Assembly: GCA_910577915.1 (NCBI GenBank)
Contig: CAJTOM010000002.1
Span: 1-64,000 of the forward strand
Length of the DNA: 64,000 bases
Source: an uncultured Oscillospiraceae bacterium
GTDB lineage: Bacteria > Bacillota > Clostridia > Oscillospirales > Oscillospiraceae
Direction of reading: 5' to 3'
Part shown: positions 34,601 through 41,798 of the stretch, in pieces
Numbering within the stretch: the first letter of the stretch is position 1
How the letters are laid out: each line of letters begins with the position of its first letter
The notes under the pieces: model-generated
Told to the model about the DNA's origin: nothing
Databases searched by the model: none
The model's input: only the letters and a program-made list of their open reading frames with translations
Position numbers and translations under genes: made by a program

Positions 34601-35372
34601 CGGCAGCATGGTGGAGGTGGTGGTGGCCGCCAACGGCAGCCAGGTGAAGGAGCTGAACGGCGGCATGGAGGTGCGCATTCCGCAGACGGACTGCGGTCCC
34701 GGCGCCGTAGCGATGCTGGTCCACGAGGACGGCGCCATGACCGTTGTGCGCCAGTCTGTGGCCGGCAGCGACGGCCAGTCCATCACGGTTCCGCTGGACG
34801 GCTCCGCCAGGGTGATCATCATGGACAACAGCCGGAGCTTTGCCGACATACCCGCCTCCAGCTGGGCGGCGGGAGCGGTGGCCTTCGCCTCCAGCCATGA
34901 GCTGATGAACGGCACGGAGGAGGGCGTCTTTGACCCGAACGCCTCCATGACCCGCGCGATGCTGGCGACGGTGCTCCACAATCTGGAGGGCAATCCGCCC
35001 CACGGGGCCGGCAGCGTCTTCCCTGATGTGAGCGCGGGCGCGTGGTACGCCGAGGCGGTGTCCTGGGCGGCCGGGAACAGCATTGTGAGCGGCTACGCCG
35101 ACGGCAGCTTCGGTCCCCTCGATCCCATAACCCGTGAGCAGCTGGCGGTGATGCTGTACCGCTACGCCGGCAGCCCGGCGGCTGAGGCGTCCCTGGACGG
35201 CTTCGCGGACGCCGGTGCGATTGGCGGCTATGCCAGAGACGCGGTTGCCTGGGCGGTTGCCAACGGCGTGATGAAGGGCAAGGGCGGCGCTGTGCTGGAT
35301 CCCCAGGGCACCGCCACCCGCGCGGAGGTAGCGCAGATGCTGCTGAACTTCATGTCCGCCTCTGTAAAGTAG
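28620..35372 (+). CDS. Giant S8 subtilisin-like protease with Ig-like, InlB and SLH repeats
   Basis: The 2250-residue surface protein has a signal peptide (MKKLLAVVLSLAMLLG, cleavage after AMA). The subtilase domain carries the triad D224 (VAVVDTGLD), H339 (HGTHVAG) and S706 (SGTSMAAPH), with a protease-associated domain inserted between His and Ser (about 490-640), as in C5a-peptidase-like enzymes. Then come Fn3-like and beta domains, bacterial Ig-like Big_2 repeats (about 1265-1340 and 1675-1760), an InlB-type repeat (YELNGG to YANWEPEYD, about 1775-1850), a Pro-rich linker and three SLH repeats (about 2075-2250) that would hold it to the cell wall. It probably digests host or dietary proteins outside the cell. 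Confidence 0.95.
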   Translation: MKKLLAVVLSLAMLLGLMPAAMASESERSDTVAEAVELADVSRLDTAELSGGRQPAAQRLYDDGDIVTVIVQLESPSLLDYYHPGYFAGDGVTAGEAVSQFLEDPEVQAASEEMLSQQEDLLWQIGGLQASSLRAYSARSEGVKVLAQWTAVINGMAIQVPYGALSAIRDLDGVKRAYVEHTYAAPEPVLDGAGNAGFSYDMVELGEAWGAGYTGKGMLVAVVDTGLDLEYASFWDDGVGGNVTGIRRTHEAFREGSFKSEFDDSELRYTQASIETLLKKHTLKAHTLTSPSAVDEAAYKNRKVPYAFDYAGDADEYGTIISGDVNVYPGQGGNNHGTHVAGTVAGYVKTEDGAVKFSGVAPDAQLMIMKVFADEGGGATDSAIMNALEDTLILGADVVNLSLGSDNGFAHDDTPQAEVYEKLEAAGLILMTSAGNSAYSSTNNARGDYNLAEDPDITMMSSPAIYSSNISVASINNTVNSQMTLVWSDGTDHKAAYTDPYDVAMRSTFAQEKMPVDGIEIIPVGGVGTWQDYYDAGFRASGYEGGKTGIALVQRGELSFADKVSNAQSFVWQDYQQGQMVYGGVKGVIIYDNVEGELLNMSVGEASITSAAISKADGDAMVAAVSAGKKVTLRYVNQEDEIVPYADGGEMSSFTSWGAGPGLELKPEITAPGGNIWSTVFDTSYRGGSGCYDDYDGAYAMMSGTSMAAPHMSGLAALVRQYVQESGKASGAAAADLTNHLLVSTAVPQMQEDGGAYYSPRRQGAGLVDVGAAIATPAYISVEGQPVGKLELLDDPDWTGRYALSFQVNNLTNTAVTYAMEAAVQRPDTEEKGGHTFVLDSDALIKTVDLGSVTVPANGSVTVNKSIQLTAAEIADLRSLFPNGAYIEGFIMLTSGGDEPSIGLPYLAFLGDWTAAPIFDSTLWTDGDNPWEDGDYTWFPSLLGSAIINGYEVVGWLNLGQNIFDPTSADTQTAHKEGNLTISPNGDGYFDAIDDIELYQLRDAKMMVVEVRDADTDELYFRDFATYNSRTLYDANYGVAIPSSLYYFTEENWGGTDLEGNRLPSGTRCIYTITAYGEGDYATTEYEGFDNPITDFWSVDPSDPGTEPTFNGHAMDKTGDVISFPVVVDYVAPKLENNAVSVYEEDGRTYIEGTVYDEDGSLASVEIHPVVTRRYKEGYGDAALTETGMDMSNPFYSEVIHDEAMKTWTFKADVTEYAHTNESYPGENSYYDFAWTGNVNISCGDYGANDRTYAVKVADMAQPGEILLSQTSALLHPGSTFELSVVDNSDAGAAITRTSSDPDVAVVDEFGNVTAVAPGQATITVSNGVSSAVCIVAVEAYSTEVIDFDLSIDHFEGLKAGAPITVNVTNLQPADVAIENITWLVYEDDEDWGGVVDVYRNSADALSGQIELTINSSEELIPGGSGYLEVTINGVSRRMTFTWEDIPTSSAQDDLVSAENYGEQTVYVPYGETATLTAKYKQNHDFIPVELYTAEGAESGQLNSTDPAAGLILDAPPFANTNGEWSGRIVNEEGYALPDSIKLFTRYDGEYEVEISNYSWSTNYTYDSQTGEIWVAHAPSGSSSIMVIRADGVESEGAPAGELSGEEYEKPDGTYGPFDWDFTPDLDSVAGDLEMGEETDYYGNVVHVARFTPSEPGVSYITASSRDGRYSVNFAVVCEPVIASELTLNVNSLELEAGETGRLIPTLSPEPTLEKHAEILWTSFNPDVAQVDEDGQVTGVSSGYAYIKAAVRTDTTVQSCCIVKVSGGMESGSYGISYELNGGRWLSSSFAPSSYTVSEQEQVLDVSIPFRAGYTFLGWTYGEQSRPTRYVRLPAGFTGDLVLYANWEPEYDDPAPVIPAPRPSGTEEPSAPQKPAIKVSTSDETNNTTVTTAVPDAVVTGNTAVSTVTGEMGREIVSQAVDRGSATVVIAPEMPEGVTRTEVSLPAETVGEIAGKTEARLQVVTPVASVTIPHQALSDLAAGGGQVTVSAEQTGSMVEVVVAANGSQVKELNGGMEVRIPQTDCGPGAVAMLVHEDGAMTVVRQSVAGSDGQSITVPLDGSARVIIMDNSRSFADIPASSWAAGAVAFASSHELMNGTEEGVFDPNASMTRAMLATVLHNLEGNPPHGAGSVFPDVSAGAWYAEAVSWAAGNSIVSGYADGSFGPLDPITREQLAVMLYRYAGSPAAEASLDGFADAGAIGGYARDAVAWAVANGVMKGKGGAVLDPQGTATRAEVAQMLLNFMSASVK

Positions 35373-35407
35373 GGCGGCCGGGTCCCCCGGCTTGAAAACA
35401 GTAGAAT

Positions 35408-35450
35408 AAAAGGCCCCCGGAGCTCCAGATGAGGAGTTCCGGGGGCCTCT
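35408..35450. terminator. Terminator between subtilase and trmO
   Basis: AGGCCCCCGGAGCTC and GAGTTCCGGGGGCCT pair with one mismatch around a short loop. A-run upstream and TCT downstream allow use in both directions. Confidence 0.85.
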
Positions 35451-35484
35451 AGCTGCCGGCGGACAGGTATTCGCCTCTGTTTGT

Positions 35485-36171
35485 TCAAGAAAGGCCGTCG
35501 ATCTCCCGGACCGTCAGCCGCCCCTCCGCCGCAGTGAAGCGGACCTCCAGACCGGCGAAGGACATACCGTATACCCGCGCCGGGTCGTCCTGGTAGGGGG
35601 GCCGGGGATCCTCCGCCAGCACGCCCAGCAGGGCCGCCCGCTTCTCCGGCGGCACCCGCTCCAGCAGCGCCGGGGGACAGTCCACCGCCAGGCGCGTCCG
35701 GTCCACCCGGCCGGTGAAGCCGGCGGAGGCCTCCGGGCGGGCGTCGGCATAGGGGAGATAGGGCTTGATGTCGTAGATGGGGGTGCCGTCCATCAGATCC
35801 GCGCCGGAGACGTGGAGGACGGGGCCCTTGGGGGTGTGGAGCTCCACGGACTCCAGGCCCACGGCGGACAGGCCCAGAGGGTTGGGCCGGAAGGGGGACC
35901 GGGTGGCGAACACCCCCAGCCGCCGGTTGCCCCCCAGCCGGGGGGGCCGCACCGTGGGGGACCAGTCCTCCCGCTGGTTCTGGGAGAACTGCCAGATAAG
36001 CCAGAGATGGGAGAACTCCTCCAGCCCCCGGACCGCCTCCGGGACCCGGAACTCCGGCTCGAAGATGACGGCGGCCCGCAGCGCCTCCACCAGTCCGCTC
36101 TGCCGGGGCACGCCGAATTTGGTGCTGAAATCGCTGTGGAGACGGGCAATCACCCGGAGGGAGTGGGACAT
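35485..36171 (-). CDS. trmO: tRNA N6-threonylcarbamoyladenosine methyltransferase TrmO
   Basis: The 228-residue protein belongs to the TsaA/TrmO family, which methylates the t6A base at position 37 of certain tRNAs with SAM. The hallmark GVFATRSPFRPNPLGLS is present near residue 85, followed by LHVSGADLMDGTPIYDIKPY. AAAGGAG precedes the ATG at 36171; the frame is open further upstream without a ribosome site. It lies 64 bases behind the GNAT gene, in the same direction and with no terminator between, so the two probably share the structured leader at 37.2 kb. Confidence 0.92.
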   Translation of the reverse strand: MSHSLRVIARLHSDFSTKFGVPRQSGLVEALRAAVIFEPEFRVPEAVRGLEEFSHLWLIWQFSQNQREDWSPTVRPPRLGGNRRLGVFATRSPFRPNPLGLSAVGLESVELHTPKGPVLHVSGADLMDGTPIYDIKPYLPYADARPEASAGFTGRVDRTRLAVDCPPALLERVPPEKRAALLGVLAEDPRPPYQDDPARVYGMSFAGLEVRFTAAEGRLTVREIDGLS

Positions 36172-36235
36172 GGGGGCTCTCCTTTCTGAAAGGCCCCTGC
36201 GGGACAGCCGGTCCGCAGGGGCGCGGGGCGTTGTG

Positions 36236-37192
36236 TCAGAGGTCCGCCGCCAGCAGGGTCCCCAGCTCCGTTGCGAAGCCCAGGGAGCGGTACATGGCGG
36301 CATCGCCGGGGGAACAGCCCACGGTGAGGCTGGCGTATCCCCGCTCGCGGCACCAGTCCAGGGCGGCCTGGGCCAACAGGCGGGCGGCGCCCCGGCGGCG
36401 GAAGACGGGCTCCACGAAGAAGTCGTCAAAGGCGGCGTTCTCCCGGCAGGCGAAGGTGGAGAAGCAGGGGGCGACAGAGCACATGCCCACCGCCCTTGTG
36501 CCCCGGAGGGCCAGAAGGAAGGTGAGGCGCTCCTCCCGGACGGCCCGGGTCAGCCGGGACAGCTTCTCATCGTCCATGGCGGCCTCGCCGATCTCCGCCA
36601 AAAAGCCGTTCTCCAGGCGGCGGAGCTGCCAGCCCAGGGCGGGGTCCTCCAGGTCCGCCAGCCGGGTGACGGTCAGGGGCAGGCGCTCCTCCGGGGGGCG
36701 GCAGAGCAGGATGGAGCCCGCCTCATCATAGCCGTTGTACCGGAAGCCCACGCTCTCCCAGAAGCGCATGGACCGCCTGCAGTGGGTGTTCAGCTCGAAG
36801 TAGCGGGCCCCCTGGGCCCCGGCGTGCTCCGCCAGGGCGGCGAAGCAGCGCTTCCCCAGGCCCTGGCAGCGGTGCTCCGGGTACAGGCAGAAGCTGATGA
36901 GGAAGCACTTGCCGTCCTCGGAGAGGTAGGTGCAGTAGAGGGCAAAGCCGATCTCCCGCCCGTCCAGAGCGAAGAAGACGCGGCGGCCGGGGTCGGTCTC
37001 CCGCCGGCAGAGGGCGTCGATGTGCCGGTGGTAGGCGGGGGAGAGGAAGTGCTCCGCCTCCTGGTCCGTCATAGGTGCGCCCAGGTCGCAGCAGGGGCGC
37101 ACATCACGGGTCATCATCTCGTCCATCTCCCGCCAGTGGCGGGCGATGTCGGAGGCCGTGACGGCCTCCTGCAGGGTAATGGTGTGGTTCAC
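36236..37192 (-). CDS. Double GNAT-domain acetyltransferase
   Basis: The 318-residue protein contains two GNAT domains in tandem. The first (about 40-160) has the acetyl-CoA loop in LYPEHRCQGLGKRCF; the second (about 200-310) has VEPVFRRRGAARLLAQAAL and ends SPGDAAMYRSLGF. Substrates are unknown; small molecules such as antibiotics or amino acids, or a protein N-terminus, are all possible. The AAAGGAGG site precedes a GTG start. A leader with a 12-codon upstream frame and two hairpins separates it from a consensus promoter. Confidence 0.85.
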   Translation of the reverse strand: MNHTITLQEAVTASDIARHWREMDEMMTRDVRPCCDLGAPMTDQEAEHFLSPAYHRHIDALCRRETDPGRRVFFALDGREIGFALYCTYLSEDGKCFLISFCLYPEHRCQGLGKRCFAALAEHAGAQGARYFELNTHCRRSMRFWESVGFRYNGYDEAGSILLCRPPEERLPLTVTRLADLEDPALGWQLRRLENGFLAEIGEAAMDDEKLSRLTRAVREERLTFLLALRGTRAVGMCSVAPCFSTFACRENAAFDDFFVEPVFRRRGAARLLAQAALDWCRERGYASLTVGCSPGDAAMYRSLGFATELGTLLAADL

Positions 37193-37216
37193 GCTGGTAT
37201 CCTCCTTTAAAATATA

Positions 37217-37242
37217 GGAGGGTCAGATACCGTGGACCCTCC
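37217..37242 (-). promoter_or_regulatory. Attenuator-like hairpin just before the GNAT ribosome site
   Basis: On the minus strand GGAGGGTC and GACCCTCC form an 8-bp stem with a 10-base loop, followed by TATATTTT and then the AAAGGAGG of the GNAT gene. The left arm overlaps the end of the 12-codon upstream frame. Confidence 0.5.
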
Positions 37243-37261
37243 GTTCACGGTTCATGTTCAT
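37223..37261 (-). CDS. 12-residue upstream frame (possible leader peptide)
   Basis: ATG with AAAGGA 9 bases upstream opens a 12-codon frame, MNMNRERRVHGI, that ends inside the hairpin at 37217-37242. The position, in a leader between a promoter and a hairpin with a T-run, is that of a regulatory leader peptide. The four Arg/His codons could respond to charged tRNA supply, but that is a guess. Confidence 0.4.
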   Translation of the reverse strand: MNMNRERRVHGI

Positions 37262-37297
37262 AAAGAATCATCCTTTCTTGGGTGGATTTTGCGGAGA

Positions 37298-37329
37298 AAA
37301 AGCCGCCGGAGAGGGCTCCGGCGGCTTTT
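37298..37329 (-). terminator. Terminator hairpin at the start of the GNAT leader
   Basis: AAAAGCCGCCGGAG and CTCCGGCGGCTTTT pair perfectly; on the minus strand TTTTTCTCC follows. It may end the upstream lipoprotein transcript; it also coincides with the predicted first bases of the GNAT transcript. Confidence 0.8.
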
Positions 37330-37358
37330 ATGATAGCATGGGGGGAGGGGGATGTCAA
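37330..37358 (-). promoter_or_regulatory. Consensus promoter of the GNAT-trmO unit
   Basis: On the minus strand TTGACA (37353-37358), a 17-base spacer and TATCAT (37330-37335). The start point falls at the first base of a terminator hairpin. Confidence 0.8.
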
Positions 37359-37668
37359 GGGCGGATGGACGCTGCCGGGCGAGCAGCTTTTGGATGAACA
37401 CGATGGGAATGAAGAGCCAGCCAAGCAGGCAGGCGGCGATGAACCGCAAGACAACCATCTGCATGAAGCCGTTCAAGTTCATAAAGAAGGTGAGCCCCAT
37501 CATATTTTGCAGATAATTGAGGGAGCGCCAGGAGATGACCAGATAAATCAGAAACAAAATTGAGATGAAAATGTCTAAAAGTGCCTCGCAACCGTCTGTT
37601 TTTTGCTGTCTGCCCCTCCGCTCGCCGGCGGCCTCCCCCGTCCGACGGGGCAGCGTATTACCAGAAGG
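37359..37668. other. Gap with a doubtful membrane-protein frame
   Basis: A TTG-started frame of 99 codons on the minus strand (37258-37557) encodes two hydrophobic stretches (FMQMVVLRFIAACLLGWLF), but it has no ribosome site and its 3' part runs through the promoter and terminator described above. It may be the remnant of a small membrane-protein gene. Nothing else was seen. Confidence 0.35.
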
Positions 37669-39159
37669 TCAGTCGCCCACCTTGACGAAGGATTTGCTGC
37701 CGTTGTTGAAAAAGAACTCCATGGCGTCCCCCATGATGTAGTAGTCGTAGGTGGAGACGCCCTGGTAGTCCATGGTGAACTGGTCGCCGTCCACCCACCA
37801 GGTGATGGGGTGGTCCAGCCAAGTGCCGGTACCGTCGTCGTTGAGTACCGTTCTGACCGTGTTTGAGTTCCGCCAGCCCCAGGAGCCCGCAATCCCGTCG
37901 CCGGTCAGCGCGTCCATCCGCGCCTCCGCCTGGTACCCGGCAATGCTGAGCTGATCCACTTCGATCATCTGGCCCGCGTCGCTGTCATAGAACGAAGTCG
38001 TGCCGAGCTTATACGAGCAGGTCTCCGAAAAATAACTGGTAAAGGTGATCTGTCCGTTGGAGGCCTGCCAGCTGACGTAGTAGGGCTTGTTCCAGTCGTG
38101 GAAGTAGAGAAAGGTGGGCCAGATCTGGAAATTGGCGCTGGCCAGGGTCCCGTCGCTGGAAAATTCCAGGGAGCTGCCGTCGGAGGCCCGCCACCGGCCG
38201 CACAGCTCGTCATCCAGGGGGGGCTCTTCCCAGTCATAGCCGGTATCATAGTCGGTGTCATAGTCGCCCCACCAGGAGACGGACACCACGATCACGTCGG
38301 AGGAAGCCCCCTCCAGCGGTAGAACAACGTACAGCGATGCCGGACAGCCCATGTGGTCCCAGTTGTATATCAGGGTGCAGGTGTCATAGTTGAGCCGGGA
38401 CTCGTCGGGCGCTCTTCCAAAGATCTGCTCCAGCCCCTCATAGCTATCGGACATGGGCTGGCCGTTGTAGGTGAAGTCCGCCAGGGAGGGGCTGCTGATG
38501 TAGCTTAGAAAGGGCTCGGGGCCGCTCCACATGTCGAAATAGACGTCGCTGTCGCCGTAGGTGAGCTCCTCGCCGCCATACATAGAAGAGTCCGGCTCGC
38601 CCAGGAGAGCGACGGCGTTGTCGTAGGAATAGCCCAGCAGCTGGTCCACGGGGACGCCCTTGTAGAGAAGCTGGTTCGCCGTCTCTCCGCCGGTGGTTCC
38701 GGCGGTGTTCCCGGCCTCCGCCGCGCCGCTCCTCCCCTCCTCGAAGGCCGTCTCCAGCAGGGCGGTCAGGGTGAGCATGTTCTGGGGCACCTCGTTGAAG
38801 GCCAGGTAGACGGCCTCGAAGGTCCCGGCCTCCTCGTCCACCACGAACTGGATGCGGGCCTTTACGGGGACGTCCTGGTAGGTGCAGTCCCCGGTGAACT
38901 CCACCACGTTCTGTCCGTCCTCGCTCTCGAAGTGCTGCCAGCGGGGCGTACCGAAGAAGGAGGAGAAGGCGTCGTCGTAGGTGATGCCGGGGTCGTCCAC
39001 CCGGTATCCGCCCTTGACCATCTGCACGTAGGGGTTGCTGCTGTCGGCGGCGCTGGCCAGGGTGTCCTCCAGCTCCTTGCCTGCGCTGTTCAGCGTGGCG
39101 CTGGAGCAGGCGGACAGCAGCAGCACCGCCTCCGCCAGCAGAACAGTGATTTTTTTCAC
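37669..39159 (-). CDS. Large lipoprotein of unknown function
   Basis: The 496-residue protein starts with a lipoprotein signal (KKITVLLAEAVLLLSAC, Cys near residue 18), so it should be anchored on the outer face of the membrane. GTG at 39159 follows AAAGGAG by 11 bases; the ATG upstream overlaps that site. Two similar acidic, Tyr-rich halves are suggested (GYRVDDPGITYDDAFSSFFG and LLGYSYDNAVALLGEP look like SmpA/BamE-type lid motifs). The C-terminal part (GRWRASDGSSLEFSSDGT and GSWGWRNSNTVRTVLNDDG) resembles tandem lipocalin-like sheets. No known function was recognised. Confidence 0.65.
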   Translation of the reverse strand: MKKITVLLAEAVLLLSACSSATLNSAGKELEDTLASAADSSNPYVQMVKGGYRVDDPGITYDDAFSSFFGTPRWQHFESEDGQNVVEFTGDCTYQDVPVKARIQFVVDEEAGTFEAVYLAFNEVPQNMLTLTALLETAFEEGRSGAAEAGNTAGTTGGETANQLLYKGVPVDQLLGYSYDNAVALLGEPDSSMYGGEELTYGDSDVYFDMWSGPEPFLSYISSPSLADFTYNGQPMSDSYEGLEQIFGRAPDESRLNYDTCTLIYNWDHMGCPASLYVVLPLEGASSDVIVVSVSWWGDYDTDYDTGYDWEEPPLDDELCGRWRASDGSSLEFSSDGTLASANFQIWPTFLYFHDWNKPYYVSWQASNGQITFTSYFSETCSYKLGTTSFYDSDAGQMIEVDQLSIAGYQAEARMDALTGDGIAGSWGWRNSNTVRTVLNDDGTGTWLDHPITWWVDGDQFTMDYQGVSTYDYYIMGDAMEFFFNNGSKSFVKVGD

Positions 39160-39304
39160 AAAGAACACGGCTCCTTTCTGTTGCACGGGGCTGCCGCCCC
39201 GCGGAGTACAGGCCCATTATACAGGGGGCCGGGGCGGTTTTGGTTTGCTGGCAGCAGACATTTGTAACTTTTTTTGACAGGACCCGGAGTCTGCGCGGGA
39301 TGAG

Positions 39305-39342
39305 AAAGGGCCCGGATTCTCGATGTGAGAATCCGGGCCCTT
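39305..39342. terminator. Terminator between fprA and the lipoprotein gene
   Basis: AAGGGCCCGGATTCTC and GAGAATCCGGGCCCTT pair around a short loop. It follows fprA on the minus strand. Confidence 0.85.
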
Positions 39343-39358
39343 GGGGTTCATATGTCGT

Positions 39359-40522
39359 TTATCCCAGCAGCTCGGAGGCGATCTGCTCCATGGCGGCCAC
39401 ATCGGCGCTCTTCACCGCGCCCTGAATGGTGTGGACGGTGGGGCAGAGCTCGATGTCCTTCATGGCCTCCAGATAGCCCCGCATGATCCTGGCGGCGGCG
39501 GGGGCCCAGGAGCCGTTTTCGATGACAGCAACCCGACGCTTGCGGTAGGTCTTGTCCCGCAAGTGGGCCATGAAGTGGTCCATGGGGGGGAAGAGGCCGC
39601 CGTCGTAGGTGGGGCTCATCAGCACCATGCGGCCGTAGCGGAAGGCGCCCTCCACCGCCTCGGACTGGTCGTCCCGGCACAGGTCCGCCATCGCCACCTT
39701 GGGGCAGCCCTTCTCCGCCAGGATCTCCTTCATCCTGGCGGCGGCCTGGGCGGTGTTGCCGTGGATGGAGGCGTAGGCCACCAGCACGCCCTCGTCCTCC
39801 GGCTCGTAGCGGCTCCACAGGTCATACTTGCCGATGTAGTAGCCCAGATCCTCCCGCAGCACGGGGCCGTGGAGAGGGCAGATGGTCCGGATATCCAGGC
39901 CGGCGGCCTTCTTCAGCAGGGCCTGAACCTGGGCGCCGTACTTGCCCACGATGTTGAAGTAGTAGCGGCGGGCCTCGCACAGCCAGGGCTCGTCGGCGCA
40001 GAGGGCCCCGAACTTGCCGAAGCCGTCGGCGGAGAAGAGGACCTTCTCGTCCGACTCATAGCTGACCATCACCTCGGGCCAGTGGACCATGGGGGCCATG
40101 ACGAAGGTGAGGGTGTGGCGGCCCAGGGAGAGGACGTCCCCCTCCTTCACAGTGAGGGCGCGGGGGGTCCACTCGCCGGGAAAGAACCTGGGCAGCATGG
40201 AGAAGGTCTTGGCGTTGCCCACCAGGGTCATCTCCGGGTACTTCTCCGCCAGCAGGCCGACGCTGCCGGCGTGGTCGGGCTCCAGATGCTGGATGACCAG
40301 GTAGTCGGGCGTCCTGCCCCCCAGCTCCGCCTCCAGCTTCTCCAGCCACTCCTCCGCCGCCCGGCGGTCCACGGTGTCCATGACGGCCACCTTCTCGTCG
40401 AGGATGACGTAGGAGTTGTAGGAGACGCCGTTGGGAACCGGGTACTGGCTCTCAAACAGGTCAATAGTGGTATCGTCCGCGCCGATATAGCGGATGGCGT
40501 CGGAGACGTGCAGGTCTGTCAT
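39359..40522 (-). CDS. FprA-type flavo-diiron protein
   Basis: The 387-residue cytosolic protein reduces oxygen to water, or nitric oxide to nitrous oxide, and protects anaerobes. The metallo-beta-lactamase half has the iron ligands His-x-Glu-x-Asp-His in HLEPDHAG (near residue 80), MVHWPEVM and ICPLHGPVLR. The flavodoxin half follows (VLVAYASIHGNTAQAA near 252 and MSPTYDGGLFPPM). There is no fused rubredoxin. The frame starts with TTG three codons upstream, but AAAGGA lies 10 bases before the ATG at 40522. Confidence 0.95.
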   Translation of the reverse strand: MTDLHVSDAIRYIGADDTTIDLFESQYPVPNGVSYNSYVILDEKVAVMDTVDRRAAEEWLEKLEAELGGRTPDYLVIQHLEPDHAGSVGLLAEKYPEMTLVGNAKTFSMLPRFFPGEWTPRALTVKEGDVLSLGRHTLTFVMAPMVHWPEVMVSYESDEKVLFSADGFGKFGALCADEPWLCEARRYYFNIVGKYGAQVQALLKKAAGLDIRTICPLHGPVLREDLGYYIGKYDLWSRYEPEDEGVLVAYASIHGNTAQAAARMKEILAEKGCPKVAMADLCRDDQSEAVEGAFRYGRMVLMSPTYDGGLFPPMDHFMAHLRDKTYRKRRVAVIENGSWAPAAARIMRGYLEAMKDIELCPTVHTIQGAVKSADVAAMEQIASELLG

Positions 40523-40610
40523 AGGCGTCAAATCCTTTCTTCTGTGCGCCGGCGCAGCGGCGTTTTAGACGGTTTGGGTGCAGCGTGCCGGCCGGGGTTG
40601 AAAATCCTTG

Positions 40611-40643
40611 AAAATTCCCCCGGCATCGGCTGATACCGGGGGG
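40611..40643 (-). terminator. Terminator of the infC-rpmI-rplT unit
   Basis: On the minus strand CCCCCGG and CCGGGGG pair around a 12-base loop and are followed by AATTTTC. Confidence 0.75.
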
Positions 40644-40649
40644 AAGTGT

Positions 40650-41006
40650 TTATCCGTTGGCCTTTTTCGCCATGTCCACCAGCTGCCGGAAGGCGGCTTC
40701 GTTGCTGACGGCCAGCTCGGCGAGCATCTTGCGGTCGATGGCCACCCCGGCGGTCTTCAGACCGTGCATGAAGGTGGAGTAATTCACGCCGTTGAGCTTG
40801 CAGGCGGCGCTGATGCGGGTGATCCACAGGCGGCGGAAATCCCGCTTCTTCAGGCGGCGGCCCGTATAGGCGTAGGTCAGGGATTTCATCACCTGCTGGT
40901 TGGCCATCTTGAAGTGCTTGCTCTTCGCGCCCCAGTAGCCCTTCGCCATCTTCAGGATCTTGTTTCTTCTCTTGCGCGTCATCATCGCGCCCTTTACTCT
41001 AGCCAT
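40650..41006 (-). CDS. rplT: Ribosomal protein L20
   Basis: The 118-residue protein is full length and very basic at the start ([20 protein letters not shown]) and carries the conserved [14 protein letters not shown]. It binds 23S rRNA early in 50S assembly. In Firmicutes free L20 represses its own operon by binding the infC leader, and a leader with a matching attenuator layout lies at 41.8-41.98 kb. It is last in the infC-rpmI-rplT unit. Confidence 0.99.
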   Translation of the reverse strand: MARVKGAMMTRKRRNKILKMAKGYWGAKSKHFKMANQQVMKSLTYAYTGRRLKKRDFRRLWITRISAACKLNGVNYSTFMHGLKTAGVAIDRKMLAELAVSNEAAFRQLVDMAKKANG

Positions 41007-41042
41007 TGTAAAAGCCTCCTATTCTAAAGCGTATCGTAAGTC

Positions 41043-41240
41043 TTATTTGTAGGGAATCATCTTGCGGATGGCAGCCTCGTTGGTCACGTCGGCATAGCCG
41101 CCAGCGCGCAGGCGACGGGTACGCTTGGTATCCTTCTTGGTGAGGATATGGCTCTTAAAGGCCTTGGCACGCTTGACCTTACCGGTCTTGGTCAGGTTGA
41201 ATCTCTTCTTGGCTCCACTGTGGCTCTTCAGCTTAGGCAT
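41043..41240 (-). CDS. rpmI: Ribosomal protein L35
   Basis: The 65-residue protein is full length: [20 protein letters not shown] at the start and the conserved KRTRRLR near residue 40. It is a 50S subunit protein, in the standard place between infC and rplT with short intergenic gaps and a clear AAGGAG site. Confidence 0.99.
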   Translation of the reverse strand: MPKLKSHSGAKKRFNLTKTGKVKRAKAFKSHILTKKDTKRTRRLRAGGYADVTNEAAIRKMIPYK

Positions 41241-41285
41241 AATTGATTACTCCTTCCGTATGTTTCCTTTCGAGGCGGAAAACCG

Positions 41286-41798
41286 CTATTTCTTAGGGGA
41301 GAGGAACATGGACATGTTCCGGCCCTCCAGCTTGGCTCCCTTATCGACGTTGGCAATCTCGGCGCACTGCTCTGCAAACTTATCCAGGAGCTTCTTGCCG
41401 ATGTCGGTGTGGGCCATCTCCCGGCCGCGGAAGCGGACGGAGACCTTCACGCGGTTGCCATCGGTGAGGAACTTCTGCGCGTTTTTCAGCTTCACGTTGA
41501 AATCCCCGATGTCGATGCCAGGGGACATGCGGATCTCCTTGATCTCCACCACGTGCTGGTTCTTGCGGGCTTCCTTCTCCCGCTTGCCCTGCTCGAAGCG
41601 GAATTTTCCGTAGTCCATCAGCTTGCAGACCGGGGGAGTGGCCTGGGGCGAAATCTTCACCAGGTCCATGCCCTTTTCGTCGGCGATCCGCAGAGCCTCG
41701 TCCGCGGACATGATCCCCAGCTGCTCGCCGCCGCTGCCGATCAGGCGCAGTTCCTTGTCGCGAATGTCCTCATTCAGTTGATGCATTACAATGCTAAT
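41286..41798 (-). CDS. infC: Translation initiation factor IF-3, probable AUU start
   Basis: The 170-residue factor binds the 30S subunit and checks start-codon pairing. Both domains are present: the N-terminal INE-type LNEDIRDKELRLIGSGGEQLGIMS and the C-terminal VVEIKEIRMSPGIDIGDF and VKVSVRFRGREMAH. The strong site AAGGAGGTG sits 8 bases before an ATT codon at 41796-41798; the first ATG is 12 bases further in and too distant. ATT followed by AGC is also the start in Bacillus relatives, and the conserved Asn-Glu then falls at residues 9-10. AUU initiation lets IF-3 repress its own synthesis. Confidence 0.97.
   Translation of the reverse strand: MSIVMHQLNEDIRDKELRLIGSGGEQLGIMSADEALRIADEKGMDLVKISPQATPPVCKLMDYGKFRFEQGKREKEARKNQHVVEIKEIRMSPGIDIGDFNVKLKNAQKFLTDGNRVKVSVRFRGREMAHTDIGKKLLDKFAEQCAEIANVDKGAKLEGRNMSMFLSPKK

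Noticed and set aside
37258..37557. A 99-codon minus-strand frame with two hydrophobic stretches
   Set aside because: It starts with TTG without a ribosome site and its 3' third runs through a consensus promoter and a terminator; kept only as a possible remnant.
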